Source of the DNA: Microbacterium psychrotolerans | GTDB taxonomy: Bacteria > Actinomycetota > Actinomycetes > Actinomycetales > Microbacteriaceae | Direction: 5' to 3' | DNA length: 64,000 bases | NCBI RefSeq assembly: GCF_031085295.1 | Contig: NZ_JAVFWO010000003.1 | Span: 722,063-786,062 of the forward strand | Part shown: positions 27,164-36,718 of the stretch, in pieces | Layout: the number at the start of each line of letters is the position of its first letter | How positions within the stretch are numbered: position 1 is the stretch's first letter | Notes under the pieces: generated by a model | Seen by the model: only the letters and a program-made list of their open reading frames with translations | The model's database searches: none | What the model was told of the DNA's origin: nothing | Made by a program: the position numbers and the translations under genes

Positions 27164-27490
27164 ATGACGGTTTCTCAATACCGTTCCGGCGTTCCCGACG
27201 ACTGGTTCGTCGATCCGGTTCAACTGGGGGTACCGGGGGTTCGCCGCAACATCGACGCGGAAGAGGACAATCCGCTCGCATGGCAGACCGACGCACTGTG
27301 TGCGCAGACCGATCCGGAGGCGTTCTTCCCTGAGAAGGGCGGCTCCACGCGTGATGCGAAGCGCATCTGCACGTCGTGCGACGTGCGAGGCGAATGCCTC
27401 GAATATGCGCTGCAGAACGACGAGCGATTCGGCATCTGGGGCGGTCTCAGCGAGCGCGAGCGTCGCAAGCTGAAGCGTCGAGCGGGCTGA
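27164..27490 (+). CDS. whiB: WhiB-family transcriptional regulator (WhiB2/WhmD type)
   Basis: A 108-residue iron-sulfur regulator. Four cluster cysteines C46, C69, C72 and C78 have the spacing C-x22-C-x2-C-x5-C, followed by the 'GIWGG' turn (90-94) and the basic 'RERRKLKRR' DNA-contact tail. 'AFFPEKGGSTRDAKRIC' is close to WhiB of Streptomyces and WhiB2/WhmD of mycobacteria, which act with WhiA in cell division and septation. A GGGGGTGAG site precedes the ATG, unlike the many leaderless genes nearby. It lies between manA and a large membrane glycosyltransferase, as in other actinobacteria. Confidence 0.95.
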   Translation: MTVSQYRSGVPDDWFVDPVQLGVPGVRRNIDAEEDNPLAWQTDALCAQTDPEAFFPEKGGSTRDAKRICTSCDVRGECLEYALQNDERFGIWGGLSERERRKLKRRAG

Positions 27491-27562
27491 AACGCACGCC
27501 GGTCGGCCGGTTCGATCCGGCCGACCCGGCGCGTTCGCCCGAGGTGACGATGGAGCGCGACC

Positions 27563-27568
27563 TAGGCT
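27563..27568 (+). promoter_or_regulatory. Candidate -10 box for the large glycosyltransferase gene
   Basis: TAGGCT followed by 9 nt and the ATG at 27578, in the 87-bp gap after whiB. The leader would be a few nucleotides at most. Confidence 0.45.
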
Positions 27569-27577
27569 GACCAGGAC

Positions 27578-30556
27578 ATGCCCACCGTTTCGCCGACCCC
27601 TGTGCCGCCGACCACTCCGTCGTCGGACGGTGTCCCGTCGAACACTGCGCTGACGAACGCTGCCCCCTCGGACTCCGCGTTGCCGGGCGCCTCCGCGTCG
27701 AACCGGATACACGCCGTTCTGGTCGTGCGTCCCGACGGTCGCACGCCCGCCGCCTTCCACCTGCGACGCACCCTCGCGGCGCTCGCGGAGCAGACGCGGC
27801 CCGTCGATGCCCTGACGATCGTGGTCTGCGGCGGTGACGACCACCTCTTCGAGGTCGTGGATGCCGCGGAAGCCGAGTCCGTCGTGAAGGCCCCGGCATC
27901 CACCGGTTTCGCTGCGGCGACCGCGCTCGCGTCTCCGCGCGGCCGCGAGAGCGTCGAGGGCGACGCCCTGTGGCTGCTCGCCCAGGACACCGCGCCCGAG
28001 CCCGACGCGCTCGCCCGGCTGGCGGGAGCCCTCGAGTTGTCGCCGTCGGTCGCGTTCGTGGCACCCAAGCTCGTGCGCTGGGACGACCGCTCCGAGATCG
28101 TCTCCCTCGGCGTGAGCATGACACGGTTCGGCCGCACCGTGGGCCTCGCCGACGACGAGCTCGATCAAGGGCAGCACGATGCGCAGGAGGACGTGCTCGG
28201 TGCCGACGTGCGCGGGATCCTGGTCCGCTCCGATGCGTGGGCCCGGCTCGGCGGTCTCGATCGCGGACTCGCGGGCGCCGACGAGGGACTCGACCTCGGG
28301 GTGAGGGCGCGACTGGCCGGAGGGCGCGTGTCGCTGGTCCCGGCAGCGCTCGTCGCCACGGCCGGAGACGGCGTCGCGGGTCTGCCCGTGCCGCTGACCC
28401 CGCAGCGCCGACGTCGAGCCGTCTACGCCGAGCGCGTCGCGCAGCTGCGCCGACGGCTGGCGTACGCGCCGGCCGTCGCGACACCGCTGCACTGGCTGTC
28501 GGTGCTGCCGCTCGCGCTCTGGCGCACCGTCGTCGATCTGGTGCGCAAGCAGCCGGGGCGGATCGCTTCCGAGTGGGGCGCGGCGGCAGTGGCGTTCGTC
28601 GCGATCGTGCCGGTCTGGCGCGCACGTCGTCGCATCGCGCGCGCACGTGCGGCGTCCTGGGCGCAGGTTGCGCCCCTGCGGACGACGCAGGCCGACCTCC
28701 GCGAACGGCTCGACGACGACCCCGAAGTCGCGATCGGCGGCCACCGGCGCAGCGACCTCAGGTTCTTCGCCGGCGGCGGGGCGTGGCTGGTCCTCGCCGC
28801 GCTCACGGTCTCGGTCGCCGCCTTTCCCGCGCTGCTGGCGTGGCCGGTGCTGGGCGGGGGAGCGCTCCAGCCCCTGGCGAACACCGTCGGTCAGCTGTGG
28901 GATGACGCGGCATACGGACAGCGGGCGCTCGGACTCGACACGATCGGTCCCGCGGATCCGTTCTCGGCCGTGATCGCGGTGCTCGGCTCGCTCTGGCCGT
29001 GGGCGCCGTCGCGGGCACTCGTACTGCTCTGGATCCTCGCGCTGCCGCTCGCCGCGCTCGGCGGCTGGTTCGCCGCGACGCGGGTCACCGAACGGGCGAG
29101 CCTGCGGCTCCTCGGCGGCGCGGTGTGGGCGCTGTCGCCGACGCTGCTCGTCGCACTCACCCAGGGCCGGCCCACCGGGGTGCTCGTGCACCTGCTGCTG
29201 CCGTGGCTGTTCTATGCCGGGGCGGTCGCGCATCGGTCGTGGGCAGGTGCCGGAGCGGCCTCGCTGCTGCTCGCCGCCGTGCTGGCGGCGGCGCCGTCCC
29301 TGGCGCCGGCGATGGCGCTGCTGTGGTTCGGTGCCGTCGTGCTCGGCATCGTCGTCCGCGCCGGCCGCGGCGTCGCGCGGACGGTGTGGACCCTCGTGCC
29401 GTCGCTCGCGCTCGCGGCCCCGCTCGTATGGAACGCGCTGACACACGGACGGGCGTGGGGACTCGTCGCCGACCCGGGCGTGCCCTGGGCAGGACCGCAG
29501 GTCGCGGCCGACGCCGCCGGCCGCGCGCTTCTGGCGGCCGGCATCCCCACCCCCGATCTCGCCGGCTGGGCGACTCTCCTGCCGGAGGGGCCGACGTGGT
29601 GGGTGCCCCTGCTCAGCGTGCCGCTGGCTCTGCTCGCTCTGGCGGCGCCGTTGACTCAGCGCTGGGCCGCCGGAATCGTGCTGCTCGTGGTGACGGCGCT
29701 CGGTCTCGGCACGGCGTTCGCCGCGGTCGGGGTGTCGGTGTCGTTCGTGCAGTCGCTCACCGTCCCGCTGTGGCCTGGTACCGGGCTGAGCCTCGCGTGG
29801 CTCGGAGCGCTCGGAGGCGCGCTGGTCGCCCTGGACGCCGGTCTCGCCCCGCGCGTCGCGCTGGCGCGCGGGCTGGCGGCCACGCTGGTCTTCGTCGCCG
29901 CCGTGATGCTCGCCGTGCCGTCGCTCACCGCCTTCACCCGGGGCACGGCGACGATCGCCAATGGACCGGCCAGCACGCTTCCCGCCTTCGTCGCGGCTGA
30001 AGGGCGCGACGACCCGGACGTCGGCACCATCGTGCTCACGCCGCAGGCCGACGCCGGCGTCGCTGCCCAGGTGGTCTGGGGTGCGAGCGAGACCGTCGGC
30101 GGTCAGACCACACTGCTGTCGACCCGCACCCAGGCGAGTCCTCAGGATCAACAACTGGCGTCTCTCGCCGCCGATCTGGTCACCCCGTCGTCGGAGGATG
30201 TCGTCGCCGAACTCGCCGACCGCGGTATCGGGTTCATCCTGCTGGCGCCGACGACGCCGCCCGAGACCGATGCCGCCCGGACGATGCGGCTGTCGGCGAT
30301 GACGGCGCTCGGCCAGCGCGACACGCTCGTCGTCGTGGGCGACACCGCCAAAGGCGAGCTCTGGCGCGTCGTCGATGAGATCGCGCCGCGTCCGACGGAA
30401 GCGGCATCCGTGTCGGCCCTCGCACGATGGATCGCATTCGGTCAGTTCGCCGTCCTGGGCATCGCCCTGCTCCTCGCGCTGCCGACGGCGACGTCGATCC
30501 GCGAGGCCCGGCGCACACCACGCGTGGTGGGACCTCACTGGCAGGAGGGTCGATGA
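27578..30556 (+). CDS. Large membrane-anchored GT2-type glycosyltransferase
   Basis: A 992-residue protein. Residues about 45-330 form a GT2-like domain ('HAVLVVRPDGRTPAAFHL', 'ALWLLAQDTAPEPDALARL', 'SDAWARLGGLDRGLAGADEG'). About a dozen hydrophobic segments follow between roughly residues 400 and 800, then an extracytoplasmic part and a final membrane segment near 960. The usual DxD is reduced to 'AQDTA', so the catalytic status is unsure. The first 40 residues are Pro/Ser/Thr-rich and low complexity. It ends in an ATGA overlap with the DUF5719-like gene. This pair next to whiB is common in Microbacteriaceae and related groups, but its product is not known to me. Confidence 0.8.
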   Translation: MPTVSPTPVPPTTPSSDGVPSNTALTNAAPSDSALPGASASNRIHAVLVVRPDGRTPAAFHLRRTLAALAEQTRPVDALTIVVCGGDDHLFEVVDAAEAESVVKAPASTGFAAATALASPRGRESVEGDALWLLAQDTAPEPDALARLAGALELSPSVAFVAPKLVRWDDRSEIVSLGVSMTRFGRTVGLADDELDQGQHDAQEDVLGADVRGILVRSDAWARLGGLDRGLAGADEGLDLGVRARLAGGRVSLVPAALVATAGDGVAGLPVPLTPQRRRRAVYAERVAQLRRRLAYAPAVATPLHWLSVLPLALWRTVVDLVRKQPGRIASEWGAAAVAFVAIVPVWRARRRIARARAASWAQVAPLRTTQADLRERLDDDPEVAIGGHRRSDLRFFAGGGAWLVLAALTVSVAAFPALLAWPVLGGGALQPLANTVGQLWDDAAYGQRALGLDTIGPADPFSAVIAVLGSLWPWAPSRALVLLWILALPLAALGGWFAATRVTERASLRLLGGAVWALSPTLLVALTQGRPTGVLVHLLLPWLFYAGAVAHRSWAGAGAASLLLAAVLAAAPSLAPAMALLWFGAVVLGIVVRAGRGVARTVWTLVPSLALAAPLVWNALTHGRAWGLVADPGVPWAGPQVAADAAGRALLAAGIPTPDLAGWATLLPEGPTWWVPLLSVPLALLALAAPLTQRWAAGIVLLVVTALGLGTAFAAVGVSVSFVQSLTVPLWPGTGLSLAWLGALGGALVALDAGLAPRVALARGLAATLVFVAAVMLAVPSLTAFTRGTATIANGPASTLPAFVAAEGRDDPDVGTIVLTPQADAGVAAQVVWGASETVGGQTTLLSTRTQASPQDQQLASLAADLVTPSSEDVVAELADRGIGFILLAPTTPPETDAARTMRLSAMTALGQRDTLVVVGDTAKGELWRVVDEIAPRPTEAASVSALARWIAFGQFAVLGIALLLALPTATSIREARRTPRVVGPHWQEGR

Positions 30557-31959
30557 GCGACCGACGGGTGTTCCGCTGGGCGACGACGAGCGCCCGCCTG
30601 CTGATCGGCACGGCCGTGTCGATCGTCGCCGCGGTCGCCGTCGTCACCGCCGTCTCGGTGCCGTGGCCGACGGTCGTGCGCGAGCCGCTCAGCGTGCCGG
30701 CCACACCGGCGCCCGCGGCGTCCGTGATCGCCTGCGACGGCGCGCTGCTGTCGATCGGCCGCAACCCCACGGCCGCCGACGCCGTCACCGTTGTCGCGCC
30801 GCAATCGGTCGTCGTCGGCGTGGCGGACGGCGAACCGCCTGCGGAGCAGCGACTCGACACCACCGACGTCGGGCCCGGCCCGCTGGCCTACACGGCTCCG
30901 CCGCGCGACGGTCAGGCGGTCGACGTGGCGGCCACGGGTGCGGCGACCGCGTCGGCCGAAGACCTCTCGGGGTTCGCCGCCTCGGCGTGCCGCCCGCCGC
31001 TGCTGGACTCATGGCTCGTCGGCGGTTCCGGTGCCACCGGCGCCTCCGACCTCGTGCTGCTCGCGAACCCGGGCACCGTCCCCGCGACGGTGCAGCTGAC
31101 CGTCTTCGGGGCTGCGGGGCCGCAAGCGCCTCCGGGCGGCGTCGACCTCGTCGTCCCGCCCGGCACCCAGCGCGTCGTGCCGCTCGCCGGCATCGCGCTG
31201 GGCGAAGAGACCCCGGTCGTGCGGGTGTCGGCTGTCGGCGCCCCGATCCGGGCGTCGCTGCAGGCGAGCATCACGCGCACGCTGACGCCGGGCGGCGTGG
31301 ACCAGGTCGGTCCTGTGGCCCAGGCCGAGACGACAGAGGTCATCACCGGCGTCACCGTGACGCGCGCGACAGCCGCGGACGGCGCGACGGACGAGGTGAC
31401 CGTGCTGCGGATGCTGGCCCCCGCTGCCCCGGCGACCGCGCGGGTGACCGTCACCTCGGTCGGCGGCGGCGAACCGGTGCGCGAGCCGCAGGAGGTGGCG
31501 CTCGAGGCCGGCAAGCCACTCGAGCTTGCGCTGGACGGCCTGACCGCCGGCTCGTATTCGGTGACGATCGACGCGGACACGCCCGTCGTGGCGGCGGTGT
31601 GGCAGGCGACCGGTGTCGGCGAGGGCGACGACTTCGCGTGGTACACCCCGGCGCCCGAGGTGGGGGTGGCATCCCTCTTCGCGACGCCGGGAGGACCGAC
31701 CCCGTCGCTCTCGGTGGTGAACCCGTCGAGCGAACCGGTCGCGGTCGCCGTCACGGCGGTCGACGGCGGATCCCCGCTCGATCTCACGATCCCGGCGAAC
31801 GGCTCCGTCGCCGTGCGACTGGCGGCGCGCACGGTGTACCGGTTCGAGCCCGAGGCGCCCGTGCGCGCCGGCCTGTCGTTCGCGGGAGACGGTGCGCTCG
31901 CGGGCGTGCCGCTGTGGCCGGCCGACGTCGCGACGTCCGAGATCGTCGTCTACCCCTGA
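30553..31959 (+). CDS. DUF5719-family secreted/membrane protein
   Basis: A 468-residue protein with one N-terminal membrane anchor (about residues 15-40: 'LLIGTAVSIVAAVAVVTAV') and a long extracytoplasmic region of beta-rich repeats ('ASDLVLLANPGTVPATVQL', 'PSLSVVNPSSEPVAVAV'). No catalytic motif is visible. It is coupled to the upstream large glycosyltransferase, so the two probably work in the same envelope process. Members of this family are known only as conserved actinobacterial proteins. Very few Cys (two) suggests one possible disulfide. Confidence 0.75.
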   Translation: MSDRRVFRWATTSARLLIGTAVSIVAAVAVVTAVSVPWPTVVREPLSVPATPAPAASVIACDGALLSIGRNPTAADAVTVVAPQSVVVGVADGEPPAEQRLDTTDVGPGPLAYTAPPRDGQAVDVAATGAATASAEDLSGFAASACRPPLLDSWLVGGSGATGASDLVLLANPGTVPATVQLTVFGAAGPQAPPGGVDLVVPPGTQRVVPLAGIALGEETPVVRVSAVGAPIRASLQASITRTLTPGGVDQVGPVAQAETTEVITGVTVTRATAADGATDEVTVLRMLAPAAPATARVTVTSVGGGEPVREPQEVALEAGKPLELALDGLTAGSYSVTIDADTPVVAAVWQATGVGEGDDFAWYTPAPEVGVASLFATPGGPTPSLSVVNPSSEPVAVAVTAVDGGSPLDLTIPANGSVAVRLAARTVYRFEPEAPVRAGLSFAGDGALAGVPLWPADVATSEIVVYP

Positions 31960-31993
31960 CGATGCGCACGGCAGGGCATCGACCCGTCTGGCG

Positions 31994-32434
31994 TCAGAAG
32001 TAGCGGAACCGCTCCGGGCCGAGATCCCACGGGTCGCGGTCCAGATACTCCGCCGCGGCCCGGAAGACGGCGCCCTCGACGAGCATGCGCCGATGCAGCT
32101 CGTCGTCGCGGTGCAGGTGGCTGAGCCGCTCGATCGGCAGCCGATAGAGGATGATGCGGCCCGCGTCGGGAAGCACCGTCCAGCGGGGGATGCCGTCGTC
32201 GTCGGTCGCGGCGGGCATGTCGGCGACCTCGAACCGCACGTCACGGAGCTCGGGCCAGGCCGAGCGGAGGAACTCCGCCGCGGTGCCGACGGACAGGTCG
32301 AAGCGGTCGACACGGGTGTCCAGCGGCGGGAGGGGAGGACGCACCACGGGGCTGCGGCCCTCGCGGCCGTGCCGTCCATGGCGGGACGCGCGCGGCTGCG
32401 CGCGCTCGCTCGTCCGGGTACGCCGCCACGCCAT
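31994..32434 (-). CDS. Zincin-like metallopeptidase-family protein without HExxH
   Basis: A 146-residue protein matching the small actinobacterial metallopeptidase family (Rv3259-like). 'VVRPPLPPLDTRVDRFDLSV', 'RIILYRLPIERLSH' and 'EYLDRDPWDLGPERF' are shared features. The position where a zincin helix HExxH would stand reads 'LHRRMLVEGAVFRAAAEYL', so the zinc-binding pair is missing and enzymatic activity is doubtful. It is divergent from the DUF3499 gene, the same partnership as in mycobacteria. It is apparently leaderless. Confidence 0.8.
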   Translation of the reverse strand: MAWRRTRTSERAQPRASRHGRHGREGRSPVVRPPLPPLDTRVDRFDLSVGTAAEFLRSAWPELRDVRFEVADMPAATDDDGIPRWTVLPDAGRIILYRLPIERLSHLHRDDELHRRMLVEGAVFRAAAEYLDRDPWDLGPERFRYF

Positions 32435-32440
32435 ACGCCC

Positions 32441-32446
32441 ATCCTA
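32441..32446 (-). promoter_or_regulatory. -10 box of a leaderless promoter, zincin-family gene
   Basis: Minus-strand TAGGAT followed by 6 nt and the ATG at 32434. Confidence 0.6.
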
Positions 32447-32559
32447 GAACGGGGTGGCGGCCCGGCTCCGCTTCCCGAGGAGGTGGTGCGGGCGTTGCGA
32501 ACGCCGGCGCGGCTGAGACGGCGCGGCGCGGCATCCGTCGGCATGTGCCCGGCGCGCGG

Positions 32560-32565
32560 TAGCGT
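32560..32565 (+). promoter_or_regulatory. -10 box of a leaderless promoter, DUF3499 gene
   Basis: TAGCGT followed by 7 nt and the ATG at 32573. Confidence 0.55.
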
Positions 32566-32572
32566 CGACCCG

Positions 32573-32779
32573 ATGCGCGAGAGAGTCTGCTCCAAGGTCG
32601 GCTGCGCCCGTGAGGCGGTGTCGACGCTCACCTACGACTACGGCGACCAGATGGCGGCACTCGGTCCGCTCGGCGCCGGCGGCGATCCTCACGCGCACGA
32701 CCTGTGCGCCATCCACACCGACCGGCTGTCGGTGCCCAAGGGCTGGGTGGTCGTGCGGCACGAGACCCTCCGCGCCTGA
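32573..32779 (+). CDS. DUF3499 family small protein
   Basis: A 68-residue protein with 'VCSKVGCAREA' near the N-terminus and 'HDLCAIHTDRLSVPKGW' in the middle. The C-x4-C plus H-x2-C-x2-H arrangement suggests a small metal-binding fold. DUF3499 is conserved across actinobacteria, and its Mycobacterium tuberculosis counterpart lies beside the metallopeptidase-family gene and whiB2. Function unknown. Start chosen at ATG 32573 because it matches the family start and the TAnnnT box. Confidence 0.85.
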   Translation: MRERVCSKVGCAREAVSTLTYDYGDQMAALGPLGAGGDPHAHDLCAIHTDRLSVPKGWVVVRHETLRA

Positions 32780-32795
32780 GCCGGCGCAGACGTCA

Positions 32796-33737
32796 TCAAT
32801 CGCGGTGGGGCAACATGCGGCCTACCGCCCGCAATGGCGCGGTCACCCGCCAGCTCGTACTCGATTCCAGCTCACTGATGCGCTGATCCCGTTCGGAGAC
32901 GGCCTGCCGTAAGGCCTCTGCCTCGCGTACCAGCCACGCGACCTTGTCCTCGAGTTGGGTTGCATGAAGCTCCGTGTGACGAAGTTCCTCGGGTAACGGG
33001 GCAAGGCGGCTTCGTAACTCGACCTCTGCACCCAGGCGCTCAAAGTCGTTGCGGATGCGTTGGGCAGTCGCCTCGTCCGCCGAGAACAGCCGTTGGAGTG
33101 CGTCGACCTTCACATCGCCGACCGAAAGCACGCCGAGCCCGTGGCCGTGATGGAAGACGAACGTCCGGTGCTCCCTCTCGAGTCGCTCCCAGAGCCGCCA
33201 GACGCCGAATCCTCGGTCTCGCTCCGCGATGTCATGGAACAGGATGACACCGCCTTCGCGAACGACGCTCCGCCACTCCTCGTAGTCCTCGACCGCGTCC
33301 TCATACCCGTGCCGGCCGTCGATGTGGAGCAGATCCGCGGAGGCGTCTTCGAAGAGCGGGCGGGACTCGGTGAACCACCCGCGCACGAGCCTGACCGAGC
33401 CCGGATAGTCGCGCTCGGCGATTAACCGAACTGACTCCAGGACCTCCTCACCGTAGAACCCGGCGTGGTCGTCCCCCTGCCAGCTGTCGAGTGCGCTGAT
33501 GACCATCGTGTGACCAAGACGCGCGGCGGCCTCCGCGAAGGCGAAGCATGAGAATCCGTTGTGCGTCCCGAGTTCCACGACCGATGCCGGACGCAAAACG
33601 TCGATGAGCCACGCAGCGAAGGGTGCGTGCGTGTTCCACGCACTCACCGGGAATTGGACCGGCAGCCAGTACGAGGTCGGCCGCAACCAGAAAGCGCTCT
33701 GGTCCATCATCGGTGCTCGTCGTGACGCCAAGGGCAT
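32796..33737 (-). CDS. Class I SAM-dependent methyltransferase, glycan-associated type
   Basis: A 313-residue protein with a SAM-binding motif '[20 protein letters not shown]', a following '[20 protein letters not shown]' and 'GGVILFHDI', as in Methyltransf_24 proteins common in polysaccharide loci. The C-terminal 80 residues are Glu/Arg-rich and probably coiled-coil, ending '[20 protein letters not shown]', a motif often found at the end of glycan-modifying enzymes. ATG 33737 is chosen; ATG 33710 is possible. It sits between DUF3499 and ahcY, outside the two main glycan islands. A chain-capping methylation that a Wzt C-terminal domain might read is an attractive idea but unproven. Confidence 0.78.
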   Translation of the reverse strand: MPLASRRAPMMDQSAFWLRPTSYWLPVQFPVSAWNTHAPFAAWLIDVLRPASVVELGTHNGFSCFAFAEAAARLGHTMVISALDSWQGDDHAGFYGEEVLESVRLIAERDYPGSVRLVRGWFTESRPLFEDASADLLHIDGRHGYEDAVEDYEEWRSVVREGGVILFHDIAERDRGFGVWRLWERLEREHRTFVFHHGHGLGVLSVGDVKVDALQRLFSADEATAQRIRNDFERLGAEVELRSRLAPLPEELRHTELHATQLEDKVAWLVREAEALRQAVSERDQRISELESSTSWRVTAPLRAVGRMLPHRD

Positions 33738-33827
33738 GGTCAACTCTTTGCTCCGTCGCTCGAGGTCCTGCCAGCATACGTGCGCGAGAAGCGGCGGGCT
33801 CGGGTCCTTGCGTGGGAGAATGGGCGG

Positions 33828-35327
33828 ATGCCGACCCACACGCCCGTCGCCACGCCTTCCACCCCTGCGGTCTCAGAGCTCGCTGAGGGGTTCGAGTACG
33901 AGGTCGCCGACCTTTCGCTGGCCGAAGCGGGCCGCCATCAGCTGCGCCTCGCCGAGAACGAGATGCCCGGCCTCATGGCGCTGCGCGATGAGTTCGGCCC
34001 GTCGCAGCCTCTGAAGGGTGCGCGCATCGCCGGCTCGCTGCACATGACGGTGCAGACCGCGGTGCTCATCGAGACGCTCGTCGCGCTCGGCGCACAGGTG
34101 CGCTGGGCGAGCTGCAACATCTTCTCCACGCAGGACGAAGCCGCCGCGGCCGTCGTGGTCGGTCCGACGGGCACGGTCGACGCACCCGCCGGCGTCCCCG
34201 TCTTCGCGTGGAAGGGCGAGACCCTCGAGGAGTACTGGCGTCTCGCCGACCGCATCTTCGACTGGTCGGCGGAGGGCTTCGACGGTCCGAACATGATCCT
34301 CGACGACGGCGGTGACGCGACTCTCCTCGTGCACAAGGGCGTCGAGTTCGAGAAGGCAGGATCGGTTCCGGATGCCGCGGCCGACGACTCCGCGGAGTAC
34401 GGGATCATCCTCGACACGCTCCGCGCCAGCCTCGCGCGCGACCCGCAGCGTTTCACGCGGATGGCGGAGGACCTGCTCGGCGTCACCGAGGAGACGACCA
34501 CGGGCGTCCACCGGCTGTACGAGCTGGCGGCGGCCGGCGACCTGCTCTTCCCGGCCATCAATGTGAACGATTCGGTGACCAAGTCGAAGTTCGACAACAA
34601 GTACGGCATCCGCCACTCGCTGCCTGACGGCATCAACCGCGCGACCGACGTGCTGATGGGCGGCAAGGTCGCCTTCGTCTGCGGCTACGGCGACGTGGGC
34701 AAGGGTGCCGCCGAGGCCCTGCGCGGTCAGGGCGCCCGCGTCATCGTCAGCGAGGTCGACCCGATCTGCGCGCTGCAGGCCGCGATGGACGGCTATCAGG
34801 TGGCGCGCCTCGCCGACATCGCCGGTCAGGTGGACATCGTCATCACGGGCACGGGGAACAAGGACGTCGTCACCATCGCGGACCTGCTGAAGCTCAAGCA
34901 CCTCGCGATCGTCGGCAACGTGGGCCACTTCGACAACGAGATCGACATGGCGGGACTCGAGGCGCTGCCCGAGGTCGAGAAGGTGGAGATCAAGCCCCAG
35001 GTGCACGAATGGCGGCTCCCGAACGGACGCAGCGTGCTCGTGCTGAGTGAAGGCCGCCTGCTGAATCTCGGCAATGCCACGGGGCATCCGTCGTTCGTCA
35101 TGAGCGCCTCGTTCACGAACCAGGTGCTCGCGCAGATCGAGCTGTTCACGAAGCGCGACGAGTACCCGATCGCCGTGTACACGCTGCCCAAGCACCTCGA
35201 CGAGAAGGTCGCGCGCCTCCACCTCGACGCGCTCGGCGTACAGCTCACCGAGCTCACCTCCGAGCAGGCGTCGTACATCGGGGTCCCGGTCAAGGGCCCC
35301 TACAAGCTCGACCACTACCGCTACTGA
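33828..35327 (+). CDS. ahcY: S-adenosylhomocysteine hydrolase
   Basis: A 499-residue NAD-dependent enzyme splitting S-adenosylhomocysteine to adenosine and homocysteine, which removes the inhibitor of methyltransferases. '[20 protein letters not shown]' style NAD motif ('GYGDVGKG'), '[14 protein letters not shown]' with the catalytic lysine, and '[11 protein letters not shown]' are present, and the protein ends 'YKLDHYRY' as expected. A GAGAAT box lies 6 nt before the ATG, so the start may be leaderless; no SAH riboswitch pattern is visible in the 90-bp gap. In mycobacteria the orthologue (sahH) lies just upstream of mtrA; here the two are separated by about 19 kb. Confidence 0.96.
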   Translation: MPTHTPVATPSTPAVSELAEGFEYEVADLSLAEAGRHQLRLAENEMPGLMALRDEFGPSQPLKGARIAGSLHMTVQTAVLIETLVALGAQVRWASCNIFSTQDEAAAAVVVGPTGTVDAPAGVPVFAWKGETLEEYWRLADRIFDWSAEGFDGPNMILDDGGDATLLVHKGVEFEKAGSVPDAAADDSAEYGIILDTLRASLARDPQRFTRMAEDLLGVTEETTTGVHRLYELAAAGDLLFPAINVNDSVTKSKFDNKYGIRHSLPDGINRATDVLMGGKVAFVCGYGDVGKGAAEALRGQGARVIVSEVDPICALQAAMDGYQVARLADIAGQVDIVITGTGNKDVVTIADLLKLKHLAIVGNVGHFDNEIDMAGLEALPEVEKVEIKPQVHEWRLPNGRSVLVLSEGRLLNLGNATGHPSFVMSASFTNQVLAQIELFTKRDEYPIAVYTLPKHLDEKVARLHLDALGVQLTELTSEQASYIGVPVKGPYKLDHYRY

Positions 35328-35342
35328 GGCAGGCACCATCCG

Positions 35343-35362
35343 TCCGCGCCCAGTCGCGCGGA
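35343..35362 (+). terminator. Candidate terminator hairpin after ahcY
   Basis: TCCGCGC and GCGCGGA form a 7-bp perfect stem with a 6-nt loop, 15 bp after the ahcY stop. There is no T tract. The rest of the 167-bp gap to the convergent gene shows nothing clear. Confidence 0.4.
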
Positions 35363-35494
35363 GCATCTTCCGCGTTCGTTCGCCAGACACCACACGAAGT
35401 CGCCGTGGAATACGCGTTCACACCCGGCGAGAGAAGATCAGGAGGGGCCGGCAGACAGGTCGAGCCGCCCCGTCGCGCAAGGGTGCGCGCGTGC

Positions 35495-36670
35495 TCAGCG
35501 CTCGCGCCTGAGGCCCACGTTCAAAACCCCCAGAAACATGCCCGACATGATCGTCTGCGCACCGAGGATCATCAGGAGTGTGGCCGGCACGGAAATCCGC
35601 AGCGTTGGTGCGAGATCGAGTGCCCCGAAACCCAGCGCCGCCCACGCGGCGAACTGCCAGATTGCGATCACGAGTCCCACCAGGAACAGCGCGAGACCGG
35701 CGAGCGCACCGCTCTCGAGGCTGATGCGCCGCTCGAGGCGCTCGAAGTTGCGGGAGCGTGGGATGCGGAAACCTTCGTGCTGGGCATAGATCTTGGTCAG
35801 AATCGCGAAGATTACCGACTGGTAGCCGACGACGCACAGCGCGGCGAGGTAGACCTGGCTGATGGTGTCGAGCCCGAGGCCGCCGATCTCGATGGGGCCG
35901 ATCGCGAGGAAGATCGTGCCCAGCAGCCCGAGGAAGAACGCAGTCGCTCCTGGAATCAGGAACAGCCACCGCGGGCTGAAGATCAGCAGGAACCGCAGGT
36001 GACGCCAGCCGTCCCGCCAGCTGCGCAGGTGTGGTGGACGGCTGCGGCCATCCTTAGACAGCGTCGTCGGCACCTCCGAGACGCGCAGCCCGCCGAGTGT
36101 GGACTTGACAACGACTTCGCTCGCGAACTCCATGCCCGTCGTCTGCAGGTGCAGATCGAGGATCGCGCGTCGGTCGAAACCGCGAAGTCCGCAGTGGAAG
36201 TCACCGATCGGTGATCGGAACAGTGCCCGTCCGATCCACGACAACACTGGGTTCCCGAGGTACTTGTGCAGCGGCGGCATCGCGCCCTCGGCGATCCCGC
36301 CCTGAAACCGATTGCCCATCACGAGTTGATCGCCTGCGCGCAGGCGCTCCACGAAAGGGTCGAGCTGCGAGAAGTCGTAGCTGTCATCCGCGTCGCCCAT
36401 AATCACGTACTCCCCACGCGCGGCGTCGATTCCGCCCATGAGCGCGCTGCCGTATCCCTTCGCGGGAACGTCGACGACACGGGCGCCGTGGGCGCGCGCG
36501 ATCTCCTGCGACCCGTCGTTGCTGCCGTTGTCAGCGATCACGACTTCGCCGACAACACCGCTGCGGGCGAGATACCGCTGGGCTTTGTCGATGCAGACGG
36601 CAAGCGTCTCGGCCTCGTTGAGGCACGGCATGACGATCGACAGCTCAATCGTCTCGGTAGAAGTTGACAT
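35495..36670 (-). CDS. GT2 polyprenyl-phosphate glycosyltransferase-like membrane enzyme
   Basis: A 391-residue enzyme with an N-terminal GT2 domain ('LSIVMPCLNEAETLAVCI', metal motif 'MGDADDSYDF', 'GDFHCGLRGFDR') and four C-terminal membrane segments. This layout resembles dolichol-phosphate mannose synthase-like and DPM1/GtrB-like enzymes that charge a polyprenyl phosphate with a single sugar on the inner face. ATG 36670 is the start, with AGGAA about 13 nt upstream. Its product would be the donor for outer-face enzymes such as the DUF2142-like protein in the same island. It is divergent from the next GT2 across a 48-bp gap. Confidence 0.85.
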   Translation of the reverse strand: MSTSTETIELSIVMPCLNEAETLAVCIDKAQRYLARSGVVGEVVIADNGSNDGSQEIARAHGARVVDVPAKGYGSALMGGIDAARGEYVIMGDADDSYDFSQLDPFVERLRAGDQLVMGNRFQGGIAEGAMPPLHKYLGNPVLSWIGRALFRSPIGDFHCGLRGFDRRAILDLHLQTTGMEFASEVVVKSTLGGLRVSEVPTTLSKDGRSRPPHLRSWRDGWRHLRFLLIFSPRWLFLIPGATAFFLGLLGTIFLAIGPIEIGGLGLDTISQVYLAALCVVGYQSVIFAILTKIYAQHEGFRIPRSRNFERLERRISLESGALAGLALFLVGLVIAIWQFAAWAALGFGALDLAPTLRISVPATLLMILGAQTIMSGMFLGVLNVGLRRER

Positions 36671-36718
36671 GCGAGGGGGGTTCCTGACGGTGCGCGGGTG
36701 GGCACTTAATCGTACAGA

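Noticed and set aside
27113-30538. A 1141-residue minus-strand open frame
   Set aside because: It lies antisense to the large glycosyltransferase gene. Its Arg/Gly/Asp/Gln-rich composition is typical of shadow frames in high-GC DNA.
33738-33827. A possible SAH riboswitch before ahcY
   Set aside because: The 90-bp gap does not show the conserved SAH-riboswitch pattern and probably contains only divergent promoters.
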